A DNA stretch of 7,297 nt from Deltaproteobacteria bacterium (GTDB taxonomy: Bacteria; Desulfobacterota; JAENJC01): positions 1-7,297 of the forward strand of contig JACQYJ010000189.1 of the NCBI GenBank assembly GCA_016208525.1, given 5' to 3'. The notes beneath the pieces are model-generated. The model had not been told where the DNA came from. It saw nothing but the letters and a program-made list of their open reading frames with translations, and ran no database searches. Positions 1 to 6,561 of this stretch are shown piece by piece. The position numbers and the translations under genes were made by a program. Each line of letters starts with the position of its first letter. Positions within the stretch are counted from its first letter, which is position 1.

Positions 1-847
1 AGAGGTATCCTCTGGAGCCACAGGCCATTATGAGGCTATACAGATCACCTATGACCCGGGAAAGATAAGGTATGAGCTATTGTTAGATACATTCTGGAGG
101 AGTACTGACCCTACCGATGCAAGTGGCTCGTTTGTCGACAGGGGACAGCAGTATGCATCAGCCATCTTCTACCACAATGAAGAGCAGAGGCAACTGGCAG
201 AGTTGTCAAAGGAAAGTCTCGATAAATCCGGCGTCTTCGATAAGCCAATTGTGACGGCGATCCGCAAATTCGAGGTCTTTTACAAGGCCGAGGATTCCCA
301 CCAGGACTATTACAAGAAGAACCCATTAAGGTATAAGTACTACAGGGCCGGGTCTGGACGTGACAGGTTCCTCAAAAAGGTCTGGAAAGTAAAGGAAGAA
401 AAGAAGCTCTCATTTAGCAAACCTTCCGACCGGGAGCTAAGGAAGAAGCTCACCCCCATTCAGTACGAAGTCACCCGGAAAAACGGGACAGAGCCTGCAT
501 TTAAGAACGAGTACTGGGACAACAAGCGAGAAGGGATATACGTAGATATTGTATCCGGTGAGCCCCTTTTCAGTTCCCTTGACAAGTATGACTCCGGCAC
601 AGGTTGGCCGAGCTTTACTAAACCGCTGGAACCTGACAATATCGTGGAAAGGGAGGACATGGGGTTCTTCAGGAGAAGGACGGATGTGCGGAGCAGGCAG
701 GCCGACTCACATCTTGGACATGTTTTCAACGATGGTCCAAAACCTACAGGGCTCAGATACTGTATGAACTCCGCCGCGCTCAGGTTCATTCCAAAGGAAG
801 AGCTCGAAAAGGAAGGGTACGAAAAGTATAAGGTACTCTTCAAGTAG
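1..847 (+). CDS. msrAB: Peptide methionine sulfoxide reductase MsrA-MsrB fusion (5' partial)
   Basis: The enzyme reduces both epimers of methionine sulfoxide: MsrA acts on the S form and MsrB on the R form. The frame is open from base 2 to the TAG at 845-847 (281 visible residues), so the gene begins outside the window. A TTG at 80 is internal, because MsrA-like sequence (EVSSGATGHYEA, then ITYDPGKI) continues upstream of it. The MsrA part shows DRGQQYASAIFYHNEEQ, EDSHQDYY and a C-terminal GSGRDRF; its catalytic GCFW motif would lie just outside. The MsrB domain follows (about 451-840) with YVDIVSGEPLFSS, DSGTGWPSF, DSHLGHVFNDGP and the catalytic Cys in LRYCMNSAALRF (codon 761-763). Both zinc-binding CxxC pairs are replaced (D/S and S/A). 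The RYC cysteine is the only Cys in the visible protein. The gene converges on the atp operon and has no functional link to it. Confidence 0.93.
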   Translation, partial: EVSSGATGHYEAIQITYDPGKIRYELLLDTFWRSTDPTDASGSFVDRGQQYASAIFYHNEEQRQLAELSKESLDKSGVFDKPIVTAIRKFEVFYKAEDSHQDYYKKNPLRYKYYRAGSGRDRFLKKVWKVKEEKKLSFSKPSDRELRKKLTPIQYEVTRKNGTEPAFKNEYWDNKREGIYVDIVSGEPLFSSLDKYDSGTGWPSFTKPLEPDNIVEREDMGFFRRRTDVRSRQADSHLGHVFNDGPKPTGLRYCMNSAALRFIPKEELEKEGYEKYKVLFK

Positions 848-902
848 TTTCCTGTCTCGCGCCCATATCAAGTGAAACTTGCGACAAGTTCAGGGTGAAT
901 AT

Positions 903-943
903 AAAAAAAGCCCATTCCCTGCACATAGCAAGAAATGGGCTTT
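903..943 (-). terminator. Intrinsic terminator of the atp operon
   Basis: A perfect 10-bp stem (907-916 with 934-943, core GCCCATT/AATGGGC) encloses a 17-nt loop. On the minus strand the stem runs directly into a T tract (the A run at 903-909 on the plus strand). It begins 24 nt after the atpC stop codon, as expected for the end of the operon. For the convergent msrAB transcript the stem is followed by CAAAC rather than a T tract, so it would be a poor terminator in that direction. Confidence 0.9.
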
Positions 944-967
944 CAAACAAGACTATAGGTTAACTCC

Positions 968-1393
968 TTAGTGGATTATGGTTTTCCCTGTCCTTTCGGC
1001 GACCTGGAGCCTGATCAGGGATTTTTCGAGCCTTGCTGCCTCAATCAGATAGTCCTTGTCCTCTTTCGACAGCTTCTTGAGCTCCTTTTCAGCCTTCTCC
1101 ATGGCGGCCTTGGCCCTCTCTATGTCTATTTCCGCAGCTATCTCAGCTGCCTCTGCAAGGATCGTAACCTTCTTTGGCGTAACCTCGGCATAACCCCAGC
1201 TCACAGCCATGTGGTGGACTTCCTTCCCCTTTCTGTAGGTCAGCTCCCCGACCTTCAGGGTGGTAAGAAAAGGGGTATGACCGGGCAATACACCGAATTC
1301 CCCTTCGGAACCGGGCGCCGTTACCTCGTCCACCTCTTCGGAAAGAACGAGCCTGTCCGGGGTGACTATCTCAAGGAGGATGGTTTCTGCCAT
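968..1393 (-). CDS. atpC: F1 ATP synthase epsilon subunit
   Basis: The epsilon subunit is part of the rotor stalk. It binds gamma and the c ring and can inhibit ATP hydrolysis through its C-terminal helices. At 141 residues it has normal length. The N-terminal beta-sandwich (about 1-85) carries the family pattern VTPDR, then GSEGEFGVLPGHTPFLTTLKVGEL. A C-terminal helical hairpin (about 88-140) follows. IDIERAKAA at 89-97 matches the I/L-D-x-x-R-A motif that binds ATP in some bacterial epsilon subunits, so ATP-sensed inhibition is possible (inference). The ATG overlaps the atpD stop by one base (TAATG), with GAGAGG and AAAGG stretches just upstream. This arrangement implies translational coupling to atpD. 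It is the last gene of the operon. Confidence 0.97.
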   Translation of the reverse strand: MAETILLEIVTPDRLVLSEEVDEVTAPGSEGEFGVLPGHTPFLTTLKVGELTYRKGKEVHHMAVSWGYAEVTPKKVTILAEAAEIAAEIDIERAKAAMEKAEKELKKLSKEDKDYLIEAARLEKSLIRLQVAERTGKTIIH

Positions 1394-2799
1394 TACGCCT
1401 TTAACCTCTCGGCCTTCTCTAATGCCTCTTCAATGCCGCCTACCAGATAAAACGCCTGTTCCGGGAGGTCGTCGTGCTTCCCTTCAACAACCTCTTTAAA
1501 CCCTCTAATTGTTTCCTTCAGCGGCACATACTTGCCGGGGGCCCCTGTGAATGCCTCAGCAACGAAGAACGGCTGGGAGAGGAACCTCTGGATCTTCCTT
1601 GCCCTGGCCACCACCAGCTTGTCTTCCTCTGAAAGCTCTTCCATCCCGAGGATGGCTATGATGTCCTGAAGGTCTTTATACTTCTGAAGTATTCTCTGAA
1701 CCTCCCTGGCTACCTGATAGTGCTCGGCCCCAAGGACTAATGGGTCAAGAATCCTTGATGTTGAGTCCAGAGGGTCAACGGCCGGGTATATCCCAAGCTC
1801 TGCAATCTGTCTTGAGAGCACGGTTGTAGCGTCCAGATGGGCGAATGTCGTTGCAGGCGCCGGGTCTGTCAGATCGTCAGCAGGGACGTAAACTGCCTGC
1901 ACCGATGTGATGGAGCCCTTCTTTGTTGATGTAATCCTCTCCTGCAGCTCGCCCATCTCGGTAGAAAGGGTCGGCTGATAACCCACAGCAGAAGGTATAC
2001 GGCCCAAGAGCGCCGAAACCTCGGAACCGGCCTGTGTAAACCTGAATATATTGTCAATGAAGAGGAGAACATCCTGTCCTTCCTGGTCCCTGAAATACTC
2101 TGCAACTGTAAGCGCCGAAAGGGCGACCCTGGCCCTTGCTCCAGGCGGCTCATTCATCTGGCCGTAGACGAGACATGCCTTGTCTATAACCCCGGACTCC
2201 TTCATCTCCATCCAGAGGTCGTTTCCTTCCCTTGTCCTCTCGCCAACGCCGCCGAAGACGGAGAACCCTCCGTGCTCAACGGCTATATTGTGAATCAGCT
2301 CCATGATAAGAACTGTCTTTCCCACGCCGGCCCCGCCGAACAGGCCGATCTTTCCACCCTTTGAGTAAGGCGCAAGGAGGTCTATGACCTTTATGCCTGT
2401 TTCAAGGGCCTCAACAGTTGACTCCTGTTCATCAAAAGATGGGGCAGACCTGTGAATAGGCCAGCGTTCCTTGGTCTTTATAGGTCCCAACTCGTCAACC
2501 GGATCGCCGATGACGTTCATTATCCTTCCGAGGGCCTCCCTGCCGACAGGCATGGTTATCTGCTGGCCAGTGTCGACAGCCTGCATCCCGCGGACAAGGC
2601 CGTCCGTAGAATCCATGGCGATGCACCTGACGGTATTTTCACCTAAATGCTGGGCGGCCTCAAGAACCAGGTTCCCCTCCCTGTCGTCAATGGAAGGGTT
2701 TGTCAGCTTAACCGCATTGAATATAGGCGGAAGCTTTCCCCTTTCAAATTCAACGTCCACCACAGGGCCTATTACCTGGGTTACTTTTCCTGTGCTCAT
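1393..2799 (-). CDS. atpD: F1 ATP synthase beta subunit (catalytic)
   Basis: This is the catalytic subunit of the cytoplasmic F1 head (alpha3-beta3), making ATP from ADP and phosphate. At 468 residues it is full length. Visible motifs are the Walker A GGAGVGKT at 155-162, the catalytic Glu187 in GERTREGND, and the Walker B strand VLLFID ending at Asp249. The alpha/beta signature PAVDPLDSTS is at 339-348, and a DELSEED-type lever motif, here MEELSEED, is at 386-393. The ATG at 2799 is preceded by a perfect AAGGAGG (2808-2814) at 8-nt spacing, which fixes the start. The upstream gap to atpG is filled by a heptad-repeat hairpin. Downstream it overlaps atpC by one base. No key residue is missing. 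Confidence 0.99.
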   Translation of the reverse strand: MSTGKVTQVIGPVVDVEFERGKLPPIFNAVKLTNPSIDDREGNLVLEAAQHLGENTVRCIAMDSTDGLVRGMQAVDTGQQITMPVGREALGRIMNVIGDPVDELGPIKTKERWPIHRSAPSFDEQESTVEALETGIKVIDLLAPYSKGGKIGLFGGAGVGKTVLIMELIHNIAVEHGGFSVFGGVGERTREGNDLWMEMKESGVIDKACLVYGQMNEPPGARARVALSALTVAEYFRDQEGQDVLLFIDNIFRFTQAGSEVSALLGRIPSAVGYQPTLSTEMGELQERITSTKKGSITSVQAVYVPADDLTDPAPATTFAHLDATTVLSRQIAELGIYPAVDPLDSTSRILDPLVLGAEHYQVAREVQRILQKYKDLQDIIAILGMEELSEEDKLVVARARKIQRFLSQPFFVAEAFTGAPGKYVPLKETIRGFKEVVEGKHDDLPEQAFYLVGGIEEALEKAERLKA

Positions 2800-2822
2800 A
2801 TTTAAAGCCTCCTTGAAAAAAG

Positions 2823-2885
2823 AAGGATGAGGGCTGAAGGATAAAGGATGAAAAAATCATCCCTCATCCCTCATAATTCATCCTT
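2823..2885 (-). repeat. Heptad-repeat hairpin in the atpG-atpD gap
   Basis: Two 29-nt arms (2823-2851 and 2857-2885) flank a 5-nt A loop. By hand alignment 22 of 29 positions are complementary. In the mRNA (minus) sense three more become G-U pairs, leaving a 4x4 internal loop. The arms are made of 7-bp units of the type AGGATGA/GGGATGA. The right arm abuts the atpG stop codon (2886-2888), and the left arm ends 8 nt from the atpD Shine-Dalgarno. Its right arm is identical to 5429-5457. No T tract follows on the mRNA strand, so it does not look like a terminator. Confidence 0.85.
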
Positions 2886-3749
2886 TTATTTTAATGCCTC
2901 AGCGCCGCTGACTATCTCAACAAGCTCTTTAGTAATTGTTGCCTGTCTAGCCCTGTTGTAGTAAAGGGTCAGGCGTCCTATCATCTCTTTCGCGTTCCTG
3001 GTAGCCGAATCCATGGCCGCCATCCTGGCGCCGTGCTCGCTGGCAATGGACTCCAAAAGCGCTCTGTAAACCTGTATCTCTACATGCTTCGGCAGGATCT
3101 CCTCAAGTATGCTGTCCTTGTTTGGCTCATATATGTAGTCAACTACCGACATCTCCGTCTCCCCTTCCAGAGGGGTTATCGGTAGAAGCCTTTCCATCAT
3201 TGCTTCCTGGACAAGTGCAGACTTGTATTCGTTGTAAAGGAGGTATACCTCGTCCACTTCTTCATTGGTATAGGCATTTATGATATCACCTGCTATTTCA
3301 GCAGCTGTATGGTATCCGAAGCCATATAGTATATTAGTATGCTCCTTGTTGATCTGAGCCCCACTCCTCTTGTAGTGTTCGGCAGCCTTTCTCCCGACGA
3401 CGGTGAGCCCGATTGATTCGTAGTTCATCTTGTTCAACCGAAGAAAGGAATCGGCCTTTTTAATTATGCCTGAATTGAATGCGCCGCAAAGCCCCCTGTC
3501 CGATGTAATCACAAGGACAGCTATCTTTTTAACCTCGCGTCTCGCAAGGAGCGGATGCGCGGATGAGTCGGCTCGAAGAGCCAGTGAAGACAGGACACCA
3601 AGCATCTTATTAGCATAAGGCCTGGCCTGTTTAACAGACTCCTCTGCGCGCCTCAGCTTGGCGGCAGAGACCATCTTCATGGCCTTGGTTATCTGCTGGG
3701 TGTTCTTTACGCTCTTTATTCTCTTTTTTATATCTCGTAAATTAGCCAT
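2886..3749 (-). CDS. atpG: F1 ATP synthase gamma subunit
   Basis: Gamma is the central rotor shaft that turns inside alpha3-beta3 and couples the c ring to catalysis. It has 287 residues, the usual bacterial length. The N-terminal helix is canonical (MANLRDIKKRIKSVKNTQQ, then ITKAMKMVSAAKLRRAEE). The central Rossmann-like domain contains SDRGLCGAFN at 83-92. The C-terminal helix carries the gamma signature ITKELVEIVSGAEA at about 272-285. I see no chloroplast- or cyanobacterial-type regulatory insertion. The ATG at 3749 is set by homology, because the N-terminus is conserved. No clear Shine-Dalgarno precedes it: the bases immediately upstream are repeat units (GGATTCT) and then TAATAACT. Both flanking gaps hold heptad hairpins, so gamma is isolated from its neighbours, unlike b'/b/delta and beta/epsilon. 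Confidence 0.98.
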   Translation of the reverse strand: MANLRDIKKRIKSVKNTQQITKAMKMVSAAKLRRAEESVKQARPYANKMLGVLSSLALRADSSAHPLLARREVKKIAVLVITSDRGLCGAFNSGIIKKADSFLRLNKMNYESIGLTVVGRKAAEHYKRSGAQINKEHTNILYGFGYHTAAEIAGDIINAYTNEEVDEVYLLYNEYKSALVQEAMMERLLPITPLEGETEMSVVDYIYEPNKDSILEEILPKHVEIQVYRALLESIASEHGARMAAMDSATRNAKEMIGRLTLYYNRARQATITKELVEIVSGAEALK

Positions 3750-3757
3750 AGTTATTA

Positions 3758-3843
3758 GAATCCAGAATCCAGAATCCAGGAGCCAGTAGTCAGAATCTAA
3801 TATTGCTTAACATTCTGAATTCTGTATTCTGAATTCTGTATTC
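3758..3843 (-). repeat. Heptad-repeat hairpin in the atpA-atpG gap
   Basis: The left arm (3765-3796, plus an extra unit at 3758-3764) reads as 7-bp units of the form GAATCCA, degenerating to GGAGCCA and GTAGTCA. The right arm (3812-3843) is the complement of units GAATACA/GAATTCA. Aligned by hand, 25 of 32 positions pair, around a 15-nt AT-rich loop. The right arm ends 7 nt from the atpA stop. The left side ends 8 nt before the atpG start, occupying the place where a ribosome binding site would normally be. Its unit differs in sequence from the other two intergenic hairpins, but the 7-bp period and the architecture match. Confidence 0.82.
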
Positions 3844-3850
3844 AAATTTA

Positions 3851-5359
3851 TTAAGCTACAAATACTTTATTAAACGCCTCCAGTGCGGTCTTGATCTTCC
3901 CCTTTACCTCGTCGTCCAACTGCTTCTTTTCCCTGATCGCTGACAATACATCAGGGTGCCTTGCCTCAACAAAGGATATAAGCTCGCTCTCGTATTTCTT
4001 CAGGGCCGCTACTGGATAACTGTCCAGATACCCGTTAATAGCGGCAAATATCACCAGAACCTGCTTTTCTACTGGAAGAGGCGAATACTGCGGCTGCTTT
4101 AATATCTCCACAAGCCTGCTGCCCCTTGAAAGCTGCATCTGGGTTGCCTTGTCAAGGTCGCTGCCGAACTGGGCAAATGCCGCAACCTCTCTGTACTGGG
4201 CAAGGTCGAGTCTTAGTGTTCCCGCAACCTGCTTCATGGCCTTTATCTGGGCAGCGCCTCCCACCCTGGATACAGATAGACCCACGTTGATGGCCGGTCT
4301 TACGCCGGCATAGAAAAGGTCTGACTCAAGGTATATCTGGCCGTCTGTAATGGAAATGACGTTGGTCGGGACATAAGCGGAAACGTCTCCTGCCTGGGTC
4401 TCAATAATAGGAAGTGCGGTGAGTGAACCGGCGCCCAGCGCATCGCTTAATTTTGCCGCCCTCTCAAGAAGCCTTGAATGGAGATAGAATACGTCTCCCG
4501 GATATGCCTCTCTGCCCGGCGGTCTCCTGAGTAAGAGTGAAAGCTGCCTGTATGCAACTGCATGCTTCGAAAGGTCGTCATATACTATTAGGGCATGCTT
4601 CTTGTTATCCCTGAAATACTCTCCCATAGTAACGCCGCAGTATGGAGCTATGAACTGAAGCGGCGCTGATTCGCTGGCGGTCGCGGATACCACTATACTG
4701 TACTCCATGGCCCCGTACTTTGTAAGTGTGTCCACGACCCTTGCCACGGTAGAACGCTTCTGGCCGATGGCTACATAGATACAGACGCAGTTCTGGCCCT
4801 TCTGGTTTATTATGGTATCGAGTGCGACTGCGGTCTTTCCGGTCTGCCTGTCACCGATGATAAGTTCCCTCTGGCCGCGTCCGATCGGGATCATCCCGTC
4901 TATGGCCTTGATGCCGGTCTGCAGGGGCTCGTGAACTGATTTTCTGGCCACAATGCCGGGGGCCTTTATCTCAATCTTCCTGAAGTTCCTGGCCTCAATT
5001 GGACCCTTGCCGTCAATAGGCTGGCCGAGGGCGTCAACAACTCTTCCTATAAGCTCATCGCCGACAGGCACCTGGACGATCTTACCCGTTCTCTTTACAA
5101 TGTCCCCTTCCTTTATGAGGTGGCCTTCTCCGAGGATTGCGGCTCCGACATTGGCCTCTTCGAGGTTCAGCACCATGCCGTACGTGTTATGAGGGAACTC
5201 GAGGAGCTCGCCTGCCATGGCCTTTTCTAAACCGTAAATACGGGCGATACCGTCGCCAACCATGAGGACCGTCCCGGTCTCACTCATCTCAACCTTTTTC
5301 TCGTAGTCCCTGATCTGCGTCTTGATTATCTCGCTAATCTCTTCTGCTCGAATCTGCAT
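3851..5359 (-). CDS. atpA: F1 ATP synthase alpha subunit
   Basis: Alpha is the non-catalytic nucleotide-binding subunit of the F1 head and supplies the arginine finger to the beta active site. It has 502 residues, the normal length. The P-loop GDRQTGKT is at 169-176, and the Walker B region LIVYDD at 257-262. The conserved PPGREAYPGDVFYLHSRLLERA stretch spans about 280-301. The signature PAINVGLSVS is at 355-364, followed directly by the arginine finger Arg365 in SRVGGAAQ. The N-terminus (MQIRAEEISEIIKTQI) is the usual delta-binding helix. The ATG at 5359 has AAGGGG about 6 nt upstream, an acceptable Shine-Dalgarno. Palindromic heptad repeats lie on both sides, between delta and alpha and between alpha and gamma. 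It appears intact. Confidence 0.99.
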   Translation of the reverse strand: MQIRAEEISEIIKTQIRDYEKKVEMSETGTVLMVGDGIARIYGLEKAMAGELLEFPHNTYGMVLNLEEANVGAAILGEGHLIKEGDIVKRTGKIVQVPVGDELIGRVVDALGQPIDGKGPIEARNFRKIEIKAPGIVARKSVHEPLQTGIKAIDGMIPIGRGQRELIIGDRQTGKTAVALDTIINQKGQNCVCIYVAIGQKRSTVARVVDTLTKYGAMEYSIVVSATASESAPLQFIAPYCGVTMGEYFRDNKKHALIVYDDLSKHAVAYRQLSLLLRRPPGREAYPGDVFYLHSRLLERAAKLSDALGAGSLTALPIIETQAGDVSAYVPTNVISITDGQIYLESDLFYAGVRPAINVGLSVSRVGGAAQIKAMKQVAGTLRLDLAQYREVAAFAQFGSDLDKATQMQLSRGSRLVEILKQPQYSPLPVEKQVLVIFAAINGYLDSYPVAALKKYESELISFVEARHPDVLSAIREKKQLDDEVKGKIKTALEAFNKVFVA

Positions 5360-5383
5360 TTTCTACCCCTTAAAAACAGAATA

Positions 5384-5457
5384 AAGGCTGAAGGCTGAAG
5401 GCTAAAGGCTGAATAAAATCTTCTAAACTCATCCCTCATCCCTCATAATTCATCCTT
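5384..5457 (-). repeat. Heptad-repeat hairpin in the atpH-atpA gap
   Basis: The left arm (5384-5412) is almost pure tandem AGGCTGA units. The right arm (5429-5457) is the same 29 bases as 2857-2885. The arms pair at 20 of 29 positions, plus three G-U pairs in the mRNA sense, around a 16-nt loop. The left arm matches the left arm at 2823-2851 at 25 of 29 positions; three of the four differences are an A-to-C change at the same place in the heptad. The element ends 7 nt from the atpH stop and 24 nt from the atpA start, leaving the atpA ribosome binding site free. Confidence 0.83.
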
Positions 5458-5464
5458 GCTTTAT

Positions 5465-6010
5465 CTAAACCGTCTTTCTGATGTTGTCTTTTAGCTTACG
5501 AAGCTGGGTCCTTATGCTGCCGTCATATATAATGTCGCCAATCTTAATGACAACTCCTCCTAAAAGGGCAGGATCAAACTCTGAGCTAATGGATACCTTC
5601 TTCCCTGTCTTCTTCTCAAGGGAGCTTACTATTTCCTTAATGAGATGTTTGGCAAGCTGCGATGCCGTCACAACAGTGGCCTTCATCCGCCCTGCCTTCT
5701 CGTCGGAGAGTCCCTGATAAGACCTCGATATATCCGGGAGGAGCGAAAGTCTTCCCCTGTCAACTAACAGCAGAAGGAAGTTTTTGGTAGTTGATCTGAA
5801 ACCATTTTTCACTGCAATTGCCTCAACTACGGCCCTCTTTGCCTCTGCATCATGCTGCGGATTAAGCAGTATCCCCCTGAGGGATGCATTAGAATCAAGG
5901 GCCAAAACGACGGCCTCTATCTCCTGGCCTATCCTTTCGAACTCCCCGGTATCAACTCCCAGGGAGAAAACCGCCTTTGCGTATCTCTTTGCTGCCGCCC
6001 CTGCCTTCAA
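5465..6010 (-). CDS. atpH: F1 ATP synthase delta subunit (OSCP-type stator)
   Basis: Delta sits on top of F1 and ties alpha to the b/b' peripheral stalk so the stator resists rotation. It has 181 residues, typical of the family. The N-terminal helical domain starts AAAKRYAKAVFSLG. The C-terminal signature FDPALLGGVVIKIGDIIYDGSI spans about 145-166. The start is TTG (6008-6010) and not ATG. It is chosen because AGGAGG lies 6 nt upstream and the family N-terminus begins there. The TTG overlaps the atpF TGA stop in the four bases TTGA, an unusual variant of the common ATGA coupling. A heptad-repeat hairpin separates it from atpA. Confidence 0.96.
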   Translation of the reverse strand: MKAGAAAKRYAKAVFSLGVDTGEFERIGQEIEAVVLALDSNASLRGILLNPQHDAEAKRAVVEAIAVKNGFRSTTKNFLLLLVDRGRLSLLPDISRSYQGLSDEKAGRMKATVVTASQLAKHLIKEIVSSLEKKTGKKVSISSEFDPALLGGVVIKIGDIIYDGSIRTQLRKLKDNIRKTV

Positions 6011-6561
6011 TGGATACCTCCTGAAGCAGAAAGGTATTCCATTACCAGTCTCTCCTGGTCAGATCCCTTTATCTCTCTTTTAAGCTTTTCTTCCGTCATC
6101 TCAGCAATGAGGTTCGCCGTCTCTTCCTTAATGGCCTGCCTGGCCTTCTTTATCTCCTGCTCCGCTGAAAACTGGGCCTGCTCCTTTATCCTCAGTGCAG
6201 CCTTATTCGCCTCTTCAACGATCCTCGCCTTTTCCTTGTTCCCTTCGTCAATAAGGGAATCCCTCAGTGCCCGGGCCTCGTCAGTCAGCCTTTCCATCTT
6301 TTCCTGGTATTCTTTATACCTCTTCTCTGCATCGATCCTGACCAGTCTGGCCTCATCAAGGGCCCTCCTGATACCTTCGCTGCGGGAGGCAAGATAATCT
6401 CTGAGTGGTTTTGCAAGGACTATATATAATACGGCAAGCAGGATAGCGAAGTTTATGAACCTGTAGGTCATGTCCAGCAACTCGCTTCTGTGGGCCTCTT
6501 CGGCAAAGGATGATGAGGCTGTCAGCATAAAGAGGAAAAAATAGGAGGCTATTCTAAGCAC
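6007..6561 (-). CDS. atpF: F0 ATP synthase b subunit with N-terminal signal-like segment
   Basis: The b subunit is the peripheral stalk, anchored in the membrane and reaching up to delta. It has 184 residues. Residues 1-20 look like a cleavable signal peptide: Arg3, a hydrophobic run YFFLFMLTA, then SSSFA before EEAHR. A second hydrophobic segment at about 33-50 (TYRFINFAILLAVLYIVLA) is the family's membrane anchor, followed by KPLRDYLASR and a long charged coiled coil to about 175. Signal-bearing b subunits of this kind are known in Desulfobacterota. The GTG start (6559-6561) overlaps the atpF' TAG by one base (TAGTG) and has GGGGAGG 8 nt upstream. I call this b, and the shorter upstream gene b', by position and length; the two labels could be exchanged without changing the function. 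Confidence 0.94.
   Translation of the reverse strand: MLRIASYFFLFMLTASSSFAEEAHRSELLDMTYRFINFAILLAVLYIVLAKPLRDYLASRSEGIRRALDEARLVRIDAEKRYKEYQEKMERLTDEARALRDSLIDEGNKEKARIVEEANKAALRIKEQAQFSAEQEIKKARQAIKEETANLIAEMTEEKLKREIKGSDQERLVMEYLSASGGIH
6017..6022 (-). promoter_or_regulatory. Shine-Dalgarno AGGAGG that fixes the TTG start of atpH
   Basis: On the minus strand AGGAGG lies inside the last codons of atpF, 6 nt before the TTG at 6008-6010. Its strength and spacing support TTG initiation; no ATG lies at a suitable distance. Confidence 0.85.

Noticed and set aside
460..843. 127-codon minus-strand frame opposite the MsrB domain
   Set aside because: The plus strand carries the conserved MsrB motifs in order; this is its shadow.
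876..890. AACTTG-CGA-CAAGTT inverted repeat after msrAB, as a terminator
   Set aside because: The stem is only 6 bp and no T tract follows on either strand, so terminator function is not supported.
971..1450. 159-codon open frame on the plus strand across atpC
   Set aside because: It lies opposite a well-conserved epsilon gene, shows no motif, and has no suitable ribosome binding site.
2471..2830. 119-codon plus-strand frame running out of atpD into the repeat
   Set aside because: Mostly antisense to the conserved N-terminal part of beta; the translation is low in recognisable structure.
2823..2885. Intrinsic terminator between atpG and atpD
   Set aside because: In the transcribed direction the hairpin is followed by TCTTTTTTC only after further bases, the stem is AT/GC mixed with an internal loop, and atpD must be co-transcribed because no promoter is seen there. 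Partial attenuation cannot be excluded.
2823..5457. CRISPR array or transposon ends
   Set aside because: The repeats are short tandem heptamers without unique spacers, there are no cas genes or transposase, and no target duplications are visible.
5852..6397. 181-codon open frame on the plus strand across atpH and atpF
   Set aside because: It is antisense to the Lys/Glu/Ala-rich delta and b genes, and its Ser/Phe/Leu-rich translation is what such coding yields on the opposite strand. No ribosome binding site or family resemblance.
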